Source of the DNA: Prado023 sp963777855 | GTDB taxonomy: Bacteria > Actinomycetota > Actinomycetes > S36-B12 > CAIYMF01 | Assembly (NCBI GenBank): GCA_963777855.1 | Contig: CAVZRW010000015.1 | Coordinates: 129,561 to 193,560 of the forward strand | Length of the DNA: 64,000 nt | Direction: 5' to 3' | Shown: piece by piece, positions 36,701 through 46,058 of the stretch | Position numbering within the stretch: position 1 is the first letter of the stretch | How the letters are laid out: every line of letters begins with the position of its first letter | Position numbers and translations under genes: made by a program | The notes under the pieces: generated by a model | Told to the model about the DNA's origin: nothing | The model's database searches: none | Seen by the model: only the letters and a program-made list of their open reading frames with translations

Positions 36701-37475
36701 ACCCAGGAGGCTCTGGAGATCTGCATGGCCCACGGGCTGCGCCCGCGGGAGTCCGTGGCCCGCGCCAACCTCGGGGCGTTCGCGTTCTTCGCGGGCCGCT
36801 GGTCGCAGGCCGTGCAGTGGTACGCCTCCAGCCGCCGGGTCGCCCTGGAGGCGGGCAACGCCTTCGGGGCTGCCGAGACCGACCTGAGCCTCGTGGACAT
36901 CCTCCTGCACCAGGGGCGCCTCGACGAGGCCGAGGAGCTGCTGCGCGACGCGGTGCGGATCCTGCGCGCCTCGGGCATCGAGTGGTTCGAGGCGCACGGC
37001 CAGATGCTCGCCTCCTGCCTGCTGCTCGCCCGGGGCGAGCACGCGCGGGCCGACGAGCTGGCCGCCGCGGTGGTCGCCCGGTTCACGGCGCTGGGCACCC
37101 GCATCAGCGCCCTGGAGGCCAGCCTGGTGCGGGTCGAGGCGACCCTGGCGCTCGGCAGGCCCGGAGGACGCCCTGGCGATCCTCGACGCCGCGGAGGAAG
37201 CAGCCCGGGGCGAGGGCGGGTCCCTGGCTCCCCGGTGCCTGCGCCTGCGGGCGATGGCCGAGATGGCCCTCGCGCGGCCCGAGGCGTCGCTGACCGTCGA
37301 GCGAGGGCTGATGCGGCGCGCGCCCAGGGGTTGCCCTACGAGGAGGCCGAACTGCTGCTGGTGCGCGCCGCGCTCGCCGCTGACGGCGCATGCTGCGGCG
37401 GCTGAGGCCGACCGGACGCGCGCCACGGCGATCCTGGCCGCCCTCGGAGCGGGCGGCCAGGAGTCACGCGAGTGA
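33704..37475 (+). CDS. Tandem class III nucleotidyl cyclase - AAA ATPase - TPR protein, soluble-adenylyl-cyclase-like (3' frameshifts)
   Basis: A protein of about 1,255 residues with the domain order of mammalian soluble adenylyl cyclase: cyclase 1 (residues 25-200), cyclase 2 (240-410), P-loop ATPase (Walker A VVGPSGIGKSRLVREAL near 457; Walker B-like LVVLVEEAHWADAA) and a long TPR-like helical region. Cyclase 1 keeps both metal Asp residues (VFADVSGFTALTERL; LKFGGDALLFLF) but lacks the Asn/Arg pair. Cyclase 2 lacks the Asp residues (AFVRFSGT; KFFLGSG) but has the pair in MGDTTNTAARITG and a Lys in GGKFFLG, as adenylyl cyclases have. One composite catalytic site is expected. Indels at about 37163, 37312 and 37392 break the tail; it ends GGQESRE. 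Confidence 0.88.
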
Positions 37476-37476
37476 C

Positions 37477-38920
37477 TCACTTGCGCAGGGCGATGTCTCC
37501 GAGGATGTAGACCTGCTCGACCACGGTGACCGTGTCCGTGGCTGCGTCGACCGCTCGGGCCGACTGCGCCCCCACGCACGCGAACTGCTTGCCGGGCGCC
37601 TCGTCGAGGTCGGGCGCGGCCGCGTTGGTCAGCGGGGTCGCGATCCCCACCAGCTTCGGCACGGTCACGCCGCCGATCGTCACGGTGCCCGAGTAGACCG
37701 GGTCGGGGCACCAGCCGATCGGCAGGACGGTGCCTGCCGCCGGGGTCTCGAAGTCGACGGTCGTGGGCGCCAGCGCCGTGGTGCCGGGCGTCCAGGGCAC
37801 GGTCCACACGAAGTCGGCCACGAACTGGGCGGTGCTCTGCTGGTCGGCGGGCTTCAGGAAGCGGGCTGACGAGGGGGCGTTGCGCAGGGTGTAGGGGATC
37901 AGCGCGCACGCCTGCGCCGTTGAGGCGTTGTCCAGCCGCCGGACCTGGACCTGCGGCTCGGTCGTCCCCGCCGGGCGCAGCACTGTCGCCGAACCACAGG
38001 CCAGGGTGCCGTCGAAGGGGTCGACCAGCTCCAGGAGGGAGGCCCGCTGGGGCAGGACGGGCGGCGGTGGGAGTCGTGGTGGGCACCGTGCCGTCCGCGC
38101 CCCCCTCGAGGGAGAAGGCGCCCGCGAGCGCGTCGAGGCTCAGGGTGTCGAAGTAGATCCCGTCGTTGGGCCCGATCCACGACGGTGACGCTGATGGGCC
38201 AGCGGCAGTTGTCGGAGACCCCGGAGTCCGGCCCGGAGTCCGCCGGCATGTTGCACTGGGCGACCGCGTACGGCTTCGCCTCCAGGCCCTGGGCTTGACT
38301 GCACCGATCGAGGCCCCGCTCTGCAGCTCGAAGTACCCGACGACCGCGCCGCCGAGCCGTGCCGTGGCCAGGATCCGCGCGCTCTGCTTGAGCTCGACGT
38401 CGAGGAAGGCCGAGGAGGCGAACAGCGCGCCGAGGTCCCCGCGGACGGTGCTGCGGTTGAGGCCGAGCGACAACCGCTCCCCAGGCGCCCCGACCTGCCC
38501 GCAGGAGGTGCCGCTCTTCTTCTCGGCCACGCCCAGCGAGTTCGTCAGGAAGCTCGCCCGGTCGCCGGTCGACCCGGGGGCCGAGCCGGTCAGCGTGAGC
38601 AGCTGCTCGCTGGGCTGGGTGGCAGCAGGTGCGACGCTCAGCAGGCAGTCGGCGCCCTCGTAGAGCCACTCGGTCGCCACCTCGCTCGTCGCGGTCGGGT
38701 CGGTGGCAGTGGGTGCGAACCGGGTGAACGTGACCCGGTCGGCGCTGCCCGTCTCGAGGGCCAGGTACCCAACCGGCGCCGCGGGCCCCGAGGCTGGCGT
38801 GAGCGTGCTACCCGATCCGTCGGCGACCGTGCGGGCCACCAGAGCCGCCGGCGCCAGCCCCAGGGCCAGGGCGAGGGTGGCCGTCAGGGCCGTGACGGAG
38901 GTCGTGCGGCGGATCCTCAT
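37477..38920 (-). CDS. Exported protein of unknown function (frameshifts)
   Basis: Begins ATG 38920 with a clear signal peptide (RIRRTTSVTALTATLALALG, cleavage near VARTVADG). The mature part is beta-rich and Ser/Thr/Ala-rich with scattered cysteines (GADCLLSVAPA; KSGTSCGQVG; AQCNMPADSGPDSG; LACGSATVLRP; GKQFACVG) that may form disulphides. No catalytic motif, sorting signal or C-terminal anchor is visible. Frame breaks near 38295, 38180 and 38070 and others between 37985 and 38070 split it into three frames; total length is near 480 residues. It ends one base after the convergent cyclase gene stops. Confidence 0.6.
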
Positions 38921-38978
38921 GGACTCTCCGAGTTCGTGGGTGGTGGTTCGGGTGGGTGGGGGTTCGGGCGGGTGCGGC

Positions 38979-40829
38979 TCAGGCCTGCTCGAGGGCGGCG
39001 ACCTCGGCGGTCGAGGCGCGCAGCCGCTGGGAGAGGCTGCGCGCGATCGCGAGGCTGAGCTGGGCGGCGGCCTCGGGCGCGCTCGGCCTGCAGCCCGGAG
39101 AAGCCCTCGGGGGAGAGCACGAAGCAGATCGTCGGCTCGACGGCCACGATCCGCGTGGAGCGGGGCCGGCCGTCCACGAGCGCGAGCTCGCCGAACGCCG
39201 AGCCCGCTGCGACGCTGCTCAGCCGCCGCCGGCCGCGCTGGCCGGGCACCCGGACGTCGGCCATGACCTGGCCGGCGCCGACGAAGTACATCCCGTCGCA
39301 GGGATCGCCCTCGTCGAAGACCACGGTCGCCCCCGGCGAACACCCGGGTGGACGTGCGCTGCTCGATCTGCGCCACGACATCCGGGGGAAGGCCGCGCAG
39401 CAGGTCCTGGTCGGCGAGGCCGACCAACCCGTCGGGCACCTGCGTGGGCGACACCGTGCGCGGCGCAGCAGCTCGGTCTCGCACCACTCCAGCGCGGTGT
39501 CGATGTCGGTGAAGCGCTGCACCTGCGCAGCCGAGGCCCCGCGTGGCCTCGCGCGGTCCGAGCGCCCGCGGCTCCACGAGGGCCACCACCGTGCCCTGCT
39601 CGTCGAGCTGGTCGACTGAGCCCGGCCAGGAGCGTGCGCGCCGCCATGTCGAGGCGGGTGACCCGGGCAGGTCCAGGATCCGCCAGCCCGGCGGGCTCCG
39701 GGTCGCTGAGGACCGGCCGGACCAGCGGCCTCCATGGTCACGAACCCCTGGTCGCCCACGAGCTCGTGCACGGCGATCCCGACGCCCCGTGCCGTCGAGC
39801 AGCTCACGCTGCGCGGGGCCAGTCGGGTGCGCTTGGAGCGCACGGCGGCGCCGCGGTAGCTGCGGCGCAGGCCGCGGCGCTGGAGCGCTCGGCGGGCAGC
39901 AGCAGGTGCAGGCCGAGCCGCTCGGAGAGCGCCTCGCACGCCGCCACCCCGCGCACGCTGTTGCCGCGGGCGTCGAGCCGCGGGCTGTGGGCGGCCAGGC
40001 CCGAGCTGCCCGGGCAGCACCGCGGCGACCGCCGCCGCTCACGCCGCTCTTGGCCGGCAGGCCGACGCGGTAGAGCCACTCGCCGGCGTAGTCGTACATG
40101 CCGCACGTGCTCATCACGGTGAGCACCGGTGCCACGACGTGCCGCGGGACGACGACCTGCTCGCCGGTGACCGGGTTCACGCCCGCGTTGGCCAGCGTCG
40201 CGGCCATCACGGCCAGGTCGCGGGCGGTCACGACGATCGAGCACTGCCGGAAGTAGATCTCGACCTGGGCGTCGACGTCCTCGTCGAGCAGGCCGGCCGA
40301 GCGCATCAGGTAGGCGATCGCGCGGTTGCGGTCGCCGGTGTCGCGCTCGGAGACGTAGACGTCCTCGTCGACGGCGAGGTCGCGCCCGGCGAAGGCGGAC
40401 AGGCCGTCGAGGATCCGGTCGAACTGCTCGGCGCGCGTGCTGCCCGGCCACGAGGGTCGCGGTGACGATCGCGCCCGCGTTGACCATCGGGTTGAACGCG
40501 CGGCCGCTGACGTCGTCGAGGCTGATCGTGTTGAACGGGTCGCCGGTCGGCTCGGAGCCGACCTTGCGCCAGCACCGCGTCGTGGCCGCTGTCGGCGAGG
40601 GCCAGGGCGTACACGAACGGCTTGGAGACCGACTGGATCGTGAACGGCACGAGCGTCGCCGGCCGTGTACACCTGCTCCGTCGAGGGTGGCCAGGCTCAG
40701 GCCGAAGGTGGCCGGGTCCGCCTTGGCCAGTTCGGGGATGTAGTCGGCGACGGTGCCCTCGTCGATCCCCGAGACCGAGTCCCAGACCTCGGCCAGGAGT
40801 GCGTCGATCGGACCGTCGGTGCGCGCCAT
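38979..40829 (-). CDS. glsA: Glutaminase A fused to STAS and cyclic-nucleotide-binding domains (many frameshifts)
   Basis: Hydrolyses glutamine to glutamate and ammonia. The beta-lactamase-like glutaminase core (first ~310 residues) shows the Ser-x-x-Lys motif FTIQSVSKPFVYALALAD, GRAFNPMVNAGAIVTATLV, AIAYLMRSAGLL and VMSTCGMYDYAGEWLYRVG, then PAKSGVSGG. It is followed by a STAS-like segment (VTRLDMAARTLLAGLS; VVALVEPRALGP) and a cNMP-binding domain (VVFDEGDPCDGMYFVGAGQV; GSAFGELALVDGRPRSTRIVAV), the phosphate-binding cassette. This three-domain form is known in actinobacteria. About ten single-base indels scatter it over three frames, but all parts are present. It ends ALEQA. Confidence 0.85.
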
Positions 40830-40977
40830 TGCTGTCCTTCCCGGTGAGTGAGGGCACCCTCCCAATCCCACGTTTCCGGCGTGTTGCGCCCATGTTCCGA
40901 TCCGGCACCGACGTCGTCGGTGTGCCGGGCCCCACGCCTGCTCCCGCGCCGACCAGTGCTGCGGGCATGATCTCGCC

Positions 40978-41428
40978 ATGGAGTTCACGTCGGTCGTCAC
41001 GCTCAACGGCACCACCGCCACCGGGATCCCGGTGCCCGACGACGTCGTCGCCGCGCTCGGGGGCGGCGGCCGGATCAAGGTCGTGGCCACGATCGGGGGC
41101 TACTCGTACCGGAACTCGGTGGTCACCTGGGGGGAGGGCCACATGCTCTCGTTCAGCGCCGAGCACCGTGTCGCCACGGGTCTGCGGGCCGGTGACCCGG
41201 TGACCCTGGACCTCGCGCTGGACACCGGCGAGCGCACGGTCGAGATCGACGAGGACTTCGCGGCGGCGCTGGCGGCCGAGCCCGCCGCCCGTGCGTTCTT
41301 CGACGGTCTGTCGTACTCGCAGAAGAGGTACTTCACCCTCGGCCTGGCCAGCGCGAAGAAGCCGGAGACCCGCGCCGCACGCATCACGCAAGTACGTGGC
41401 CATGCTCGCCGAGGGCCGCGCCCGCTGA
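40978..41428 (+). CDS. DUF1905 / YdeI-like protein (one frameshift)
   Basis: A protein of about 149 residues. The N-terminal DUF1905 beta-barrel shows FTSVVTLNGTTATGIPVPDD, GGRIKVVATIGGYSYRNSV and GLRAGDPVTLDLALD. The C-terminal YdeI/OmpD-associated helices show AAEPAARAFFDGLSYSQKR and ASAKKPETRAARIT. One extra C at about 41387 breaks the frame (ARIT then KYVAMLAEGRAR, stop 41426). Function is unknown. It is divergent from glsA with 148 bp between starts. Confidence 0.85.
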
Positions 41429-41566
41429 GGCCACGGGCTCGATCCACGCGACCCCCGGTCGGGGCACACCGGTCGCGGGCACCCGGGGCCGTGGGGCACC
41501 CCGCAGCGCTGCCAGCGCCCTCGCGTTGAGTCCGGGAGCGGGGAGGCGCACACTCGGCGATGACCC

Positions 41567-42804
41567 GTGAGGGTCGCCTTCGGGGACGAGGCGCCCGTGA
41601 CGTTGCTGCGAGATCGTCGACTGCGTCGGATCCTGGCAGCAGCACTTGTGTTCTCCGTGGTCGAGTACGCCGCTTGGACCGTCGTGCTGCTGTATGCCTT
41701 CGACCAGGGCGGCGCGGGCCTGGCCGGCTTCGTGGCCGTGGCACAGCTGCTGCCCGCGGCCCTGGTGGCTCCCGCGCTGGCGCCGCTGGCCGAACGACCC
41801 TCCCGCAGCGCCGCGCTGGCCGGTGCCTACCTCGGCATCGGCGCACTGCTCGCGGCGATGGCGCTGAGCATGGGCAGGCAGTTCACCGCCACGATCGCCC
41901 TGGCCGTCCTTTCCACGATCGTGATGTCGGTGGCCCGGCCGCTGCACTACTCGGCGCTGCCGCAGGTGGCCCCGGATCCCCCGGACCCTGGTCTCGGCGA
42001 CCGCCGCGTCGGGGCTCGCAGACGGGGTCGGGGTGTTCCTCGGACCGGTCCTGGCCGGCGCAGTCGGTCAGCGGGTCGGACTCGCGGCGGTGCCCACCGT
42101 GTGCAGCGTGTCGATGGTCGGGGCGGCAGCCCTCGTGGCGAGCCTGCGACTGCCCACGACGCCGGTGTGCGGTGAGGACCAGCCCGAGGGCATCGGCTCG
42201 ATCCTGGCCACGCTGCGCCACGTCGGGGGAAACATCCCGGTGATGGCGATGCTCCTGGGCTTCGCGTCGATGTTCGTGGTCGTCAGCGCGCTGGAGATCG
42301 TCGGGGTCTCCTACGCCTTCGGGGTCCTCGACCGGGGCCCGGCCGCCGCCGGCGCCCTGGCCGGCGCCGCCGGGCTCGGGGTGTTCCTGGGCATCGCCGT
42401 GGCGGCGCGGATCGGGCGACGGCCCGGCCGTGGCCGTCCCGATCTGCCTGGCGCTGACCTGGTCAGGTGCGTGCCTGGTGGCGATCGGCGAGGTGGGCGC
42501 GCTGGCCCCCGTGGTCGTCCTGCTGGCCGGCTTCGGCACCGGCCAGGCCTTCACGTCCGTCGCCGGACGGGTCCTGCTGCAGCGCTCCACGAGCGACGCG
42601 ATGCTCGTGCGGATCTTCTCGGTGCAGGAGGGTGTCACAATGCTCGGCCTGGCCCTGGGGGCAGCCGTGGCTCCGCTGGTCCATCGGCGGTTCGGGCCGG
42701 GCGGCGCGTATGTCGCCCTCGGAGTGGGCCTGCTGGTCGTCGCACTGGTCCTCGCGGTGCCCCTGCGCCAGCTGGACCGACGCGCGAACTCCGCGGCCCC
42801 CTGA
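41567..42804 (+). CDS. MFS transporter (two frameshifts)
   Basis: A 12-helix major facilitator of about 412 residues starting at GTG 41567. Helices such as LAAALVFSVVEYAAWTVVLL, FVAVAQLLPAALVAPALAPL and IPVMAMLLGFASMFVVVSAL are clear; LQRSTSDAMLVRIFSVQEG in the second half is characteristic of the MFS_3/enterobactin-exporter-like group. Indels near 41978 (PQVAPDP then RTLVSATAASGLADG) and 42418 break the frame. The substrate is unknown. A strong hairpin follows 61 bp after the stop. Confidence 0.82.
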
Positions 42805-42865
42805 GCCGGCGACGGCCGCGACGCGTGACGGCGCGGCCCCCTGCGCCGGTCACGGCCGCGACAAG

Positions 42866-42901
42866 CGAAGGCCCCACCCCGGGGTCGGGGTGGGGCCTTC
42901 G
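42866..42901. terminator. Bidirectional hairpin terminator
   Basis: CGAAGGCCCCACCCC (42866-42880) pairs perfectly with GGGGTGGGGCCTTCG (42887-42901) around a 6-base loop, a 15-bp stem. It lies between the convergent MFS and SH3-hydrolase genes and would serve both. There is no long U-tract, as is usual in high-GC actinobacteria. Confidence 0.88.
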
Positions 42902-42903
42902 GG

Positions 42904-43824
42904 TCAGCGCACGGAGACGTGCACGTGGTCGTAGTGGTTGGCCGTGGCAGAGCCGCGGTCGGACATCGAGCGCCAACCGTCGCCAGCGCGCTGCGTGGTC
43001 CAGATGCGCTGCTCCCAGATGAGCTCGGTCACGCCCAGGCGCCCGGCGTTGGCCCGCAGCCAGGCGGCGATCTGGTCCCCGAGGGCGCCTGTCACCATGA
43101 TGTCCACGGCGTGCCCGGAGCTGTGGTTGCTGCCCGAGTCGGCCCGGTTGCCGCCGTAGTTGGTCACCTGCGGGAACCGATGGCAGACCGCGCGATGGAC
43201 CTTGATGGCGTTGCTGGTCAGCCCCCGCTCCATGCCCGAGCCGGTCGGGCAGGGGGCCGACGAGATCCCGCCACCGGCCGCAGCGGCCGACCGGGAGGCG
43301 GCCGGCTTCTCGCGGGCGAGCAGGCTGGCCTTGACCCAGCGGGCCCGGCCCTCGTGCAGCACCTGCTGCCAGCCGTCGACCCTGTTCTGCGTGATGGTCA
43401 CCTTCGCGCCCGCGGCGAGCACGTCGACGGAGCGCGAGTCGGCGCTCGGCGCCGAGCGGACGTTCACCGCCATGCGCGCATACCGGGTGCCGGAAGCCTT
43501 GGCGGCCGGGAGGCTGGGCTTCTCGGCCTTGGCGGCGGCCGTCGCCTTCACCGGCGCGGGGCCGCGGTCGGCCGAGCGCGAGGCGGCGTTCGCGGCGCCC
43601 GTGCGCAGCAGCAGGTCCGCCGGGGTGATGGCCGGCGGTGCGGCGACGGGCCCGGCGGCGACGGGCTCCGGCGCGGCGGAGCCGGAGGTGGGGATCAGGG
43701 TGGCGCTGGCGGCCAGTGCCGCGCAGAGGCCGGCGGTGGCGGTGATCCGCATCGCGCGTCGGCCGCGGCCAGGGGCGCCCGCGGGGGTGGGGGCCGTGCT
43801 CGGAGTCGGATTCAGGGGGGTCAT
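42904..43824 (-). CDS. Exported SH3-domain protein with ARB_07466-like C-terminal domain
   Basis: A 306-residue secreted cell-wall protein. An N-terminal signal (RRAMRITATAGLCAALAASA, cleavage near GSAAPEP) is followed by an Ala/Lys linker, one bacterial SH3 domain (RYARMAVNVRSAPSADSRSV to RWVKASLLA) and a C-terminal domain beginning CPTGSGMERGLTSNAIKVHR with HSSGHAVDIMV and NHYDHVHVSVR. The His/Asp pattern resembles LAS/M15-like peptidoglycan peptidases; the domain is common in actinobacterial wall hydrolases. The ATG at 43824 (MTPLNPTP) is preferred to an upstream ATG at 43935. Activity is inferred. Confidence 0.82.
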   Translation of the reverse strand: MTPLNPTPSTAPTPAGAPGRGRRAMRITATAGLCAALAASATLIPTSGSAAPEPVAAGPVAAPPAITPADLLLRTGAANAASRSADRGPAPVKATAAAKAEKPSLPAAKASGTRYARMAVNVRSAPSADSRSVDVLAAGAKVTITQNRVDGWQQVLHEGRARWVKASLLAREKPAASRSAAAAGGGISSAPCPTGSGMERGLTSNAIKVHRAVCHRFPQVTNYGGNRADSGSNHSSGHAVDIMVTGALGDQIAAWLRANAGRLGVTELIWEQRIWTTQRAGDGWRSMSDRGSATANHYDHVHVSVR

Positions 43825-44079
43825 GTGCTCGTCCAATGCTGGGGGATCGGCGGGGGCCCCGGATCGGGGCTCGGGCGCACGTGGGAGCGGCCCGGCCGTC
43901 TGTGCAGATGCTCTGCGTCCCCTGTACCCGGCCATCCGGGGTCCGAAACCCTGCCCACCGCCATCGTCGTCGGGCCCTGGCCGGCGGCGCTGGGCAGGAG
44001 GGTCTCCCGCGTTCGGGCTCGGGGGCCCCTGTGCCCGGGGGCGTGCCCACAGATGCCCTGCGTGAGTCGCTCCAGCCGG
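43825..44079. other. 255-bp leader/intergenic region upstream of the SH3 hydrolase
   Basis: A GC-rich gap between two minus-strand genes. Similar wall-hydrolase genes in actinobacteria often carry a c-di-AMP (ydaO) riboswitch, so I looked for its conserved boxes on the minus strand, but did not find the typical CAGCTAAC-type 3' motif. A GGGTTTCGGACCCCGG stretch could pair locally. No gene is apparent. Confidence 0.35.
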
Positions 44080-45703
44080 TCAGGCCCGGCGGCGCCTGCG
44101 ACCCCGGGTGGCCAGCCGCACGATCCCCCACACCAGGAGGACGAGCAGGACCACCAGCACCGCGAGGATGATCAGCAGCCAGCCGAGCAGGCCGATCCGC
44201 AGCGAGGAGTGGTCCGGGGGCAGCGGCTGGGCACCGGTGGCGGCACGCGGCCGACGACACGTCGACGGTGGCCACGAGCCCGGCATGGTCGGTGGGCAGG
44301 CAGACCCCGCGCCCGGTGATCGGCTCGGCCAGGCCGGCCTCGGCCAGGATCGCCGAGGACTCCTCGGTGGTGCGCACCTGGTCGGGGGAGGAGCATGCCC
44401 ACACCTGCGGGGAGGTGGGCCACGGGTTGCCGATGATCCGGGCGTCCACCGCCCGGACCCCGTTGCGCAGGAAGAGGTAGTCCACCCGGTCGGTGAAGCC
44501 CGCGTCGTTGCCCATCGCCAGCGCGTCGGGCAGGCGGGTCGGCTCCGGGCCGGCGAGGTCCCCGGCGGTACCCCACGTGAAGTTGGCCGGGTCCTGCGCG
44601 TCGGGGCCGGCGTCGGTGAACCCGGCGGCGCGCATCGTCCAGTAGGCGTTGCAGGTGGCGTGGGCGTTGTCGGCCGTCACTGGCTGCGGCTGGGCGGGGC
44701 AGGCCGCGCTCGCCTCCGGTTGGCCACCGGGGTTCGGCGCGCCGACCGGTCGCGGGTCGCGGGGGTCGGAGTTGAAGTCCCCCATCACCAGCAGCGGTGC
44801 TGTGGTGCTCGACAGGTCCTCGATCAGCTGGCGCGCCTGCTCGGCCGAGGGGACCGGTGATCCTGCATCCCACAGTGACTCCAGGTGCGTGGTGACCACG
44901 CGCACCGTGCGGCCATCGACGGCCAGGTCCATCCACGAGTAGCCGCGGTCGATGGTGAACACGACCGGGGCCACGGCGTAGCGGGTGTCGTACTCGCCGG
45001 TCCCGACGGCCTGGATGTCGCCCTCGCGGTCGGCACGCACGAGCAGCGCGTCGCCGATGGTGAACCCGCAGTCGGCGGTGTCCGAGCCGAACAGCGGCTG
45101 GAAGGTGGTCGGATCGCTGACCTTCGTCAGGAACGGGATGGCCGGGATCTCGTAGCCGGGGTTCAGGGCCCGCGCCCCGTCCTTCTCGGCCACCTGGTAC
45201 TCCACGCCAGCGTCGGCCGTGGCCTCGATGAACTGCTGGGTGAAGTCGAAGACCGTCTGCGGCGAGCTCCAGGGGTTGGGCCGGCAGGCCCAGGTCGTGG
45301 CCTCCTGCAGGCCGATCACGTCCGGCTGCGCCGCCGCCGCCTCTTGGGCCAGCAGGTCCACGCGCTGGTCGAAGTCGGTCTCGGCAACCTGCTCCCACAT
45401 GAACTGCGCGGCCGCCGGCATGTCGGGGATCAGCTCGAGGGCCACGCCCACGTCGGCGCCCAGGTACAGGTTGCGCGACATCACGCGCAGGGTGCCCGGC
45501 GCGTCCTCGGTGGAGGGGGACCCGCCGGCGGCTGTCAGCCCACCCCCGGTGGCAGGCGTGGCCAGCGTGGCGGTGGCTCCGGTGGCGGGCGTGGCCTGTG
45601 CGGCGGGGGCTCGGGTGGCGGGTGTGGCGAGGGCGGCGGTCGGCAGGAGGCCGAGCAGCGCCAGACCGAGCGTGGCGACGGGCAGCAGGCGAGGTGTGCG
45701 CAC
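44080..45703 (-). CDS. Exported endonuclease/exonuclease/phosphatase-family protein with C-terminal membrane anchor (one frameshift)
   Basis: Starts at GTG 45703 with a signal peptide (LLPVATLGLALLGLLPTAAL, cleavage near ALAT) and an Ala/Thr-Pro linker. The EEP nuclease fold follows: RVMSRNLYLGADVGVALEL, DVIGLQEATTWACR with the metal Glu, VVTTHLESLWDAG, LVMGDFNSDPRDPR, FTDRVDYLFLRNGV and the final LPTDHAGLVATVDV with the Asp/His pair. An indel at about 44250 separates this from a Pro-rich stretch and a C-terminal helix (LGWLLIILAVLVVLLVLLVW) with a basic end (RGRRRRRA). The protein is about 540 residues. It may act on nucleic acids or phospholipids outside the cell. Confidence 0.82.
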
Positions 45704-46058
45704 GGGGCGGAACGTAGCCGATCGCAGGGGGCCGACGCGGCCCGTCGAGCCCGCCAGCCGGCGGCTCGACGCGAACCTCGCATACGAATCCGTTGTTTGA
45801 CGCCCCCCCGCCCCGGCCGACAGGCAACCTCGCATACGGATCTGCCGTTCCTCGAGGCCCGGGCGCCCTTCGTCACAGCAGATCGGTATGCGAGGTTCCC
45901 GGGGTGGGCGGCCAGCGGAGACCGAAACAGCAGTTCGGTATGCGACGTCCCGGCCCGTCGAGCCCCCAGCCGGCAGGTCGGCGGAACCGGGCGGACGAAT
46001 CCGCTGTGACGGCCCCGTGCCCCGGCCGGGGGACGCGGGACCGCGGTAGCGTGCGCGG
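45704..46058. other. 355-bp non-coding gap holding an alternating repeat cluster
   Basis: Between the divergent exported EEP gene and the first DinB gene. Nearly the whole gap (45738-46012) is made of repeated copies, described separately. The promoters of both genes must lie within or beside the repeats. Confidence 0.8.
45738..46012. repeat. Cluster of five alternating-orientation repeats, core AACCTCGCATACGRATCTGCTGTTT
   Basis: Plus-orientation copies: 45774-45800, 45826-45850 and a diverged one at 45985-46010. Minus-orientation copies: 45873-45897 and 45924-45949. Two copies share a longer unit: CGGCCCGTCGAGCCC at 45738 and again at 45951, each followed by CAGCCGGC and then the core. The first also forms a hairpin (CGTCGAGCC with GGCTCGACG, 45742-45772). 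The cores are AT-richer than their surroundings. I see no other copy in the window. Confidence 0.85.

Noticed and set aside
37405..37475. Treating the cyclase as ending at 37405
   Set aside because: After about 37163 that frame turns into Arg/Pro/Gly-rich sequence, whereas the TPR-like sequence (EMALARPEASLTVERGL, PYEEAELLLVRAALAADGA, ATAILAALGAGGQESRE) continues in other frames to 37475.
35303..40672. Very long minus-strand open frame (1,789 codons)
   Set aside because: Its left half is antisense to the cyclase gene and encodes Arg/Gly/Ala/Pro-biased sequence; only its right portions coincide with pieces of the exported protein and glsA in shifted frames. It is a product of high GC, not one gene.
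43825..44079. c-di-AMP (ydaO) riboswitch before the SH3 hydrolase
   Set aside because: Position is right for such genes in actinobacteria, but the conserved 3' core of the riboswitch is not visible. A covariance-model search would decide.
45738..46012. Repeat cluster considered as a CRISPR array or attachment site
   Set aside because: Copies alternate in orientation with variable spacing, unlike CRISPR, and there is no integrase or tRNA nearby to support an att site.
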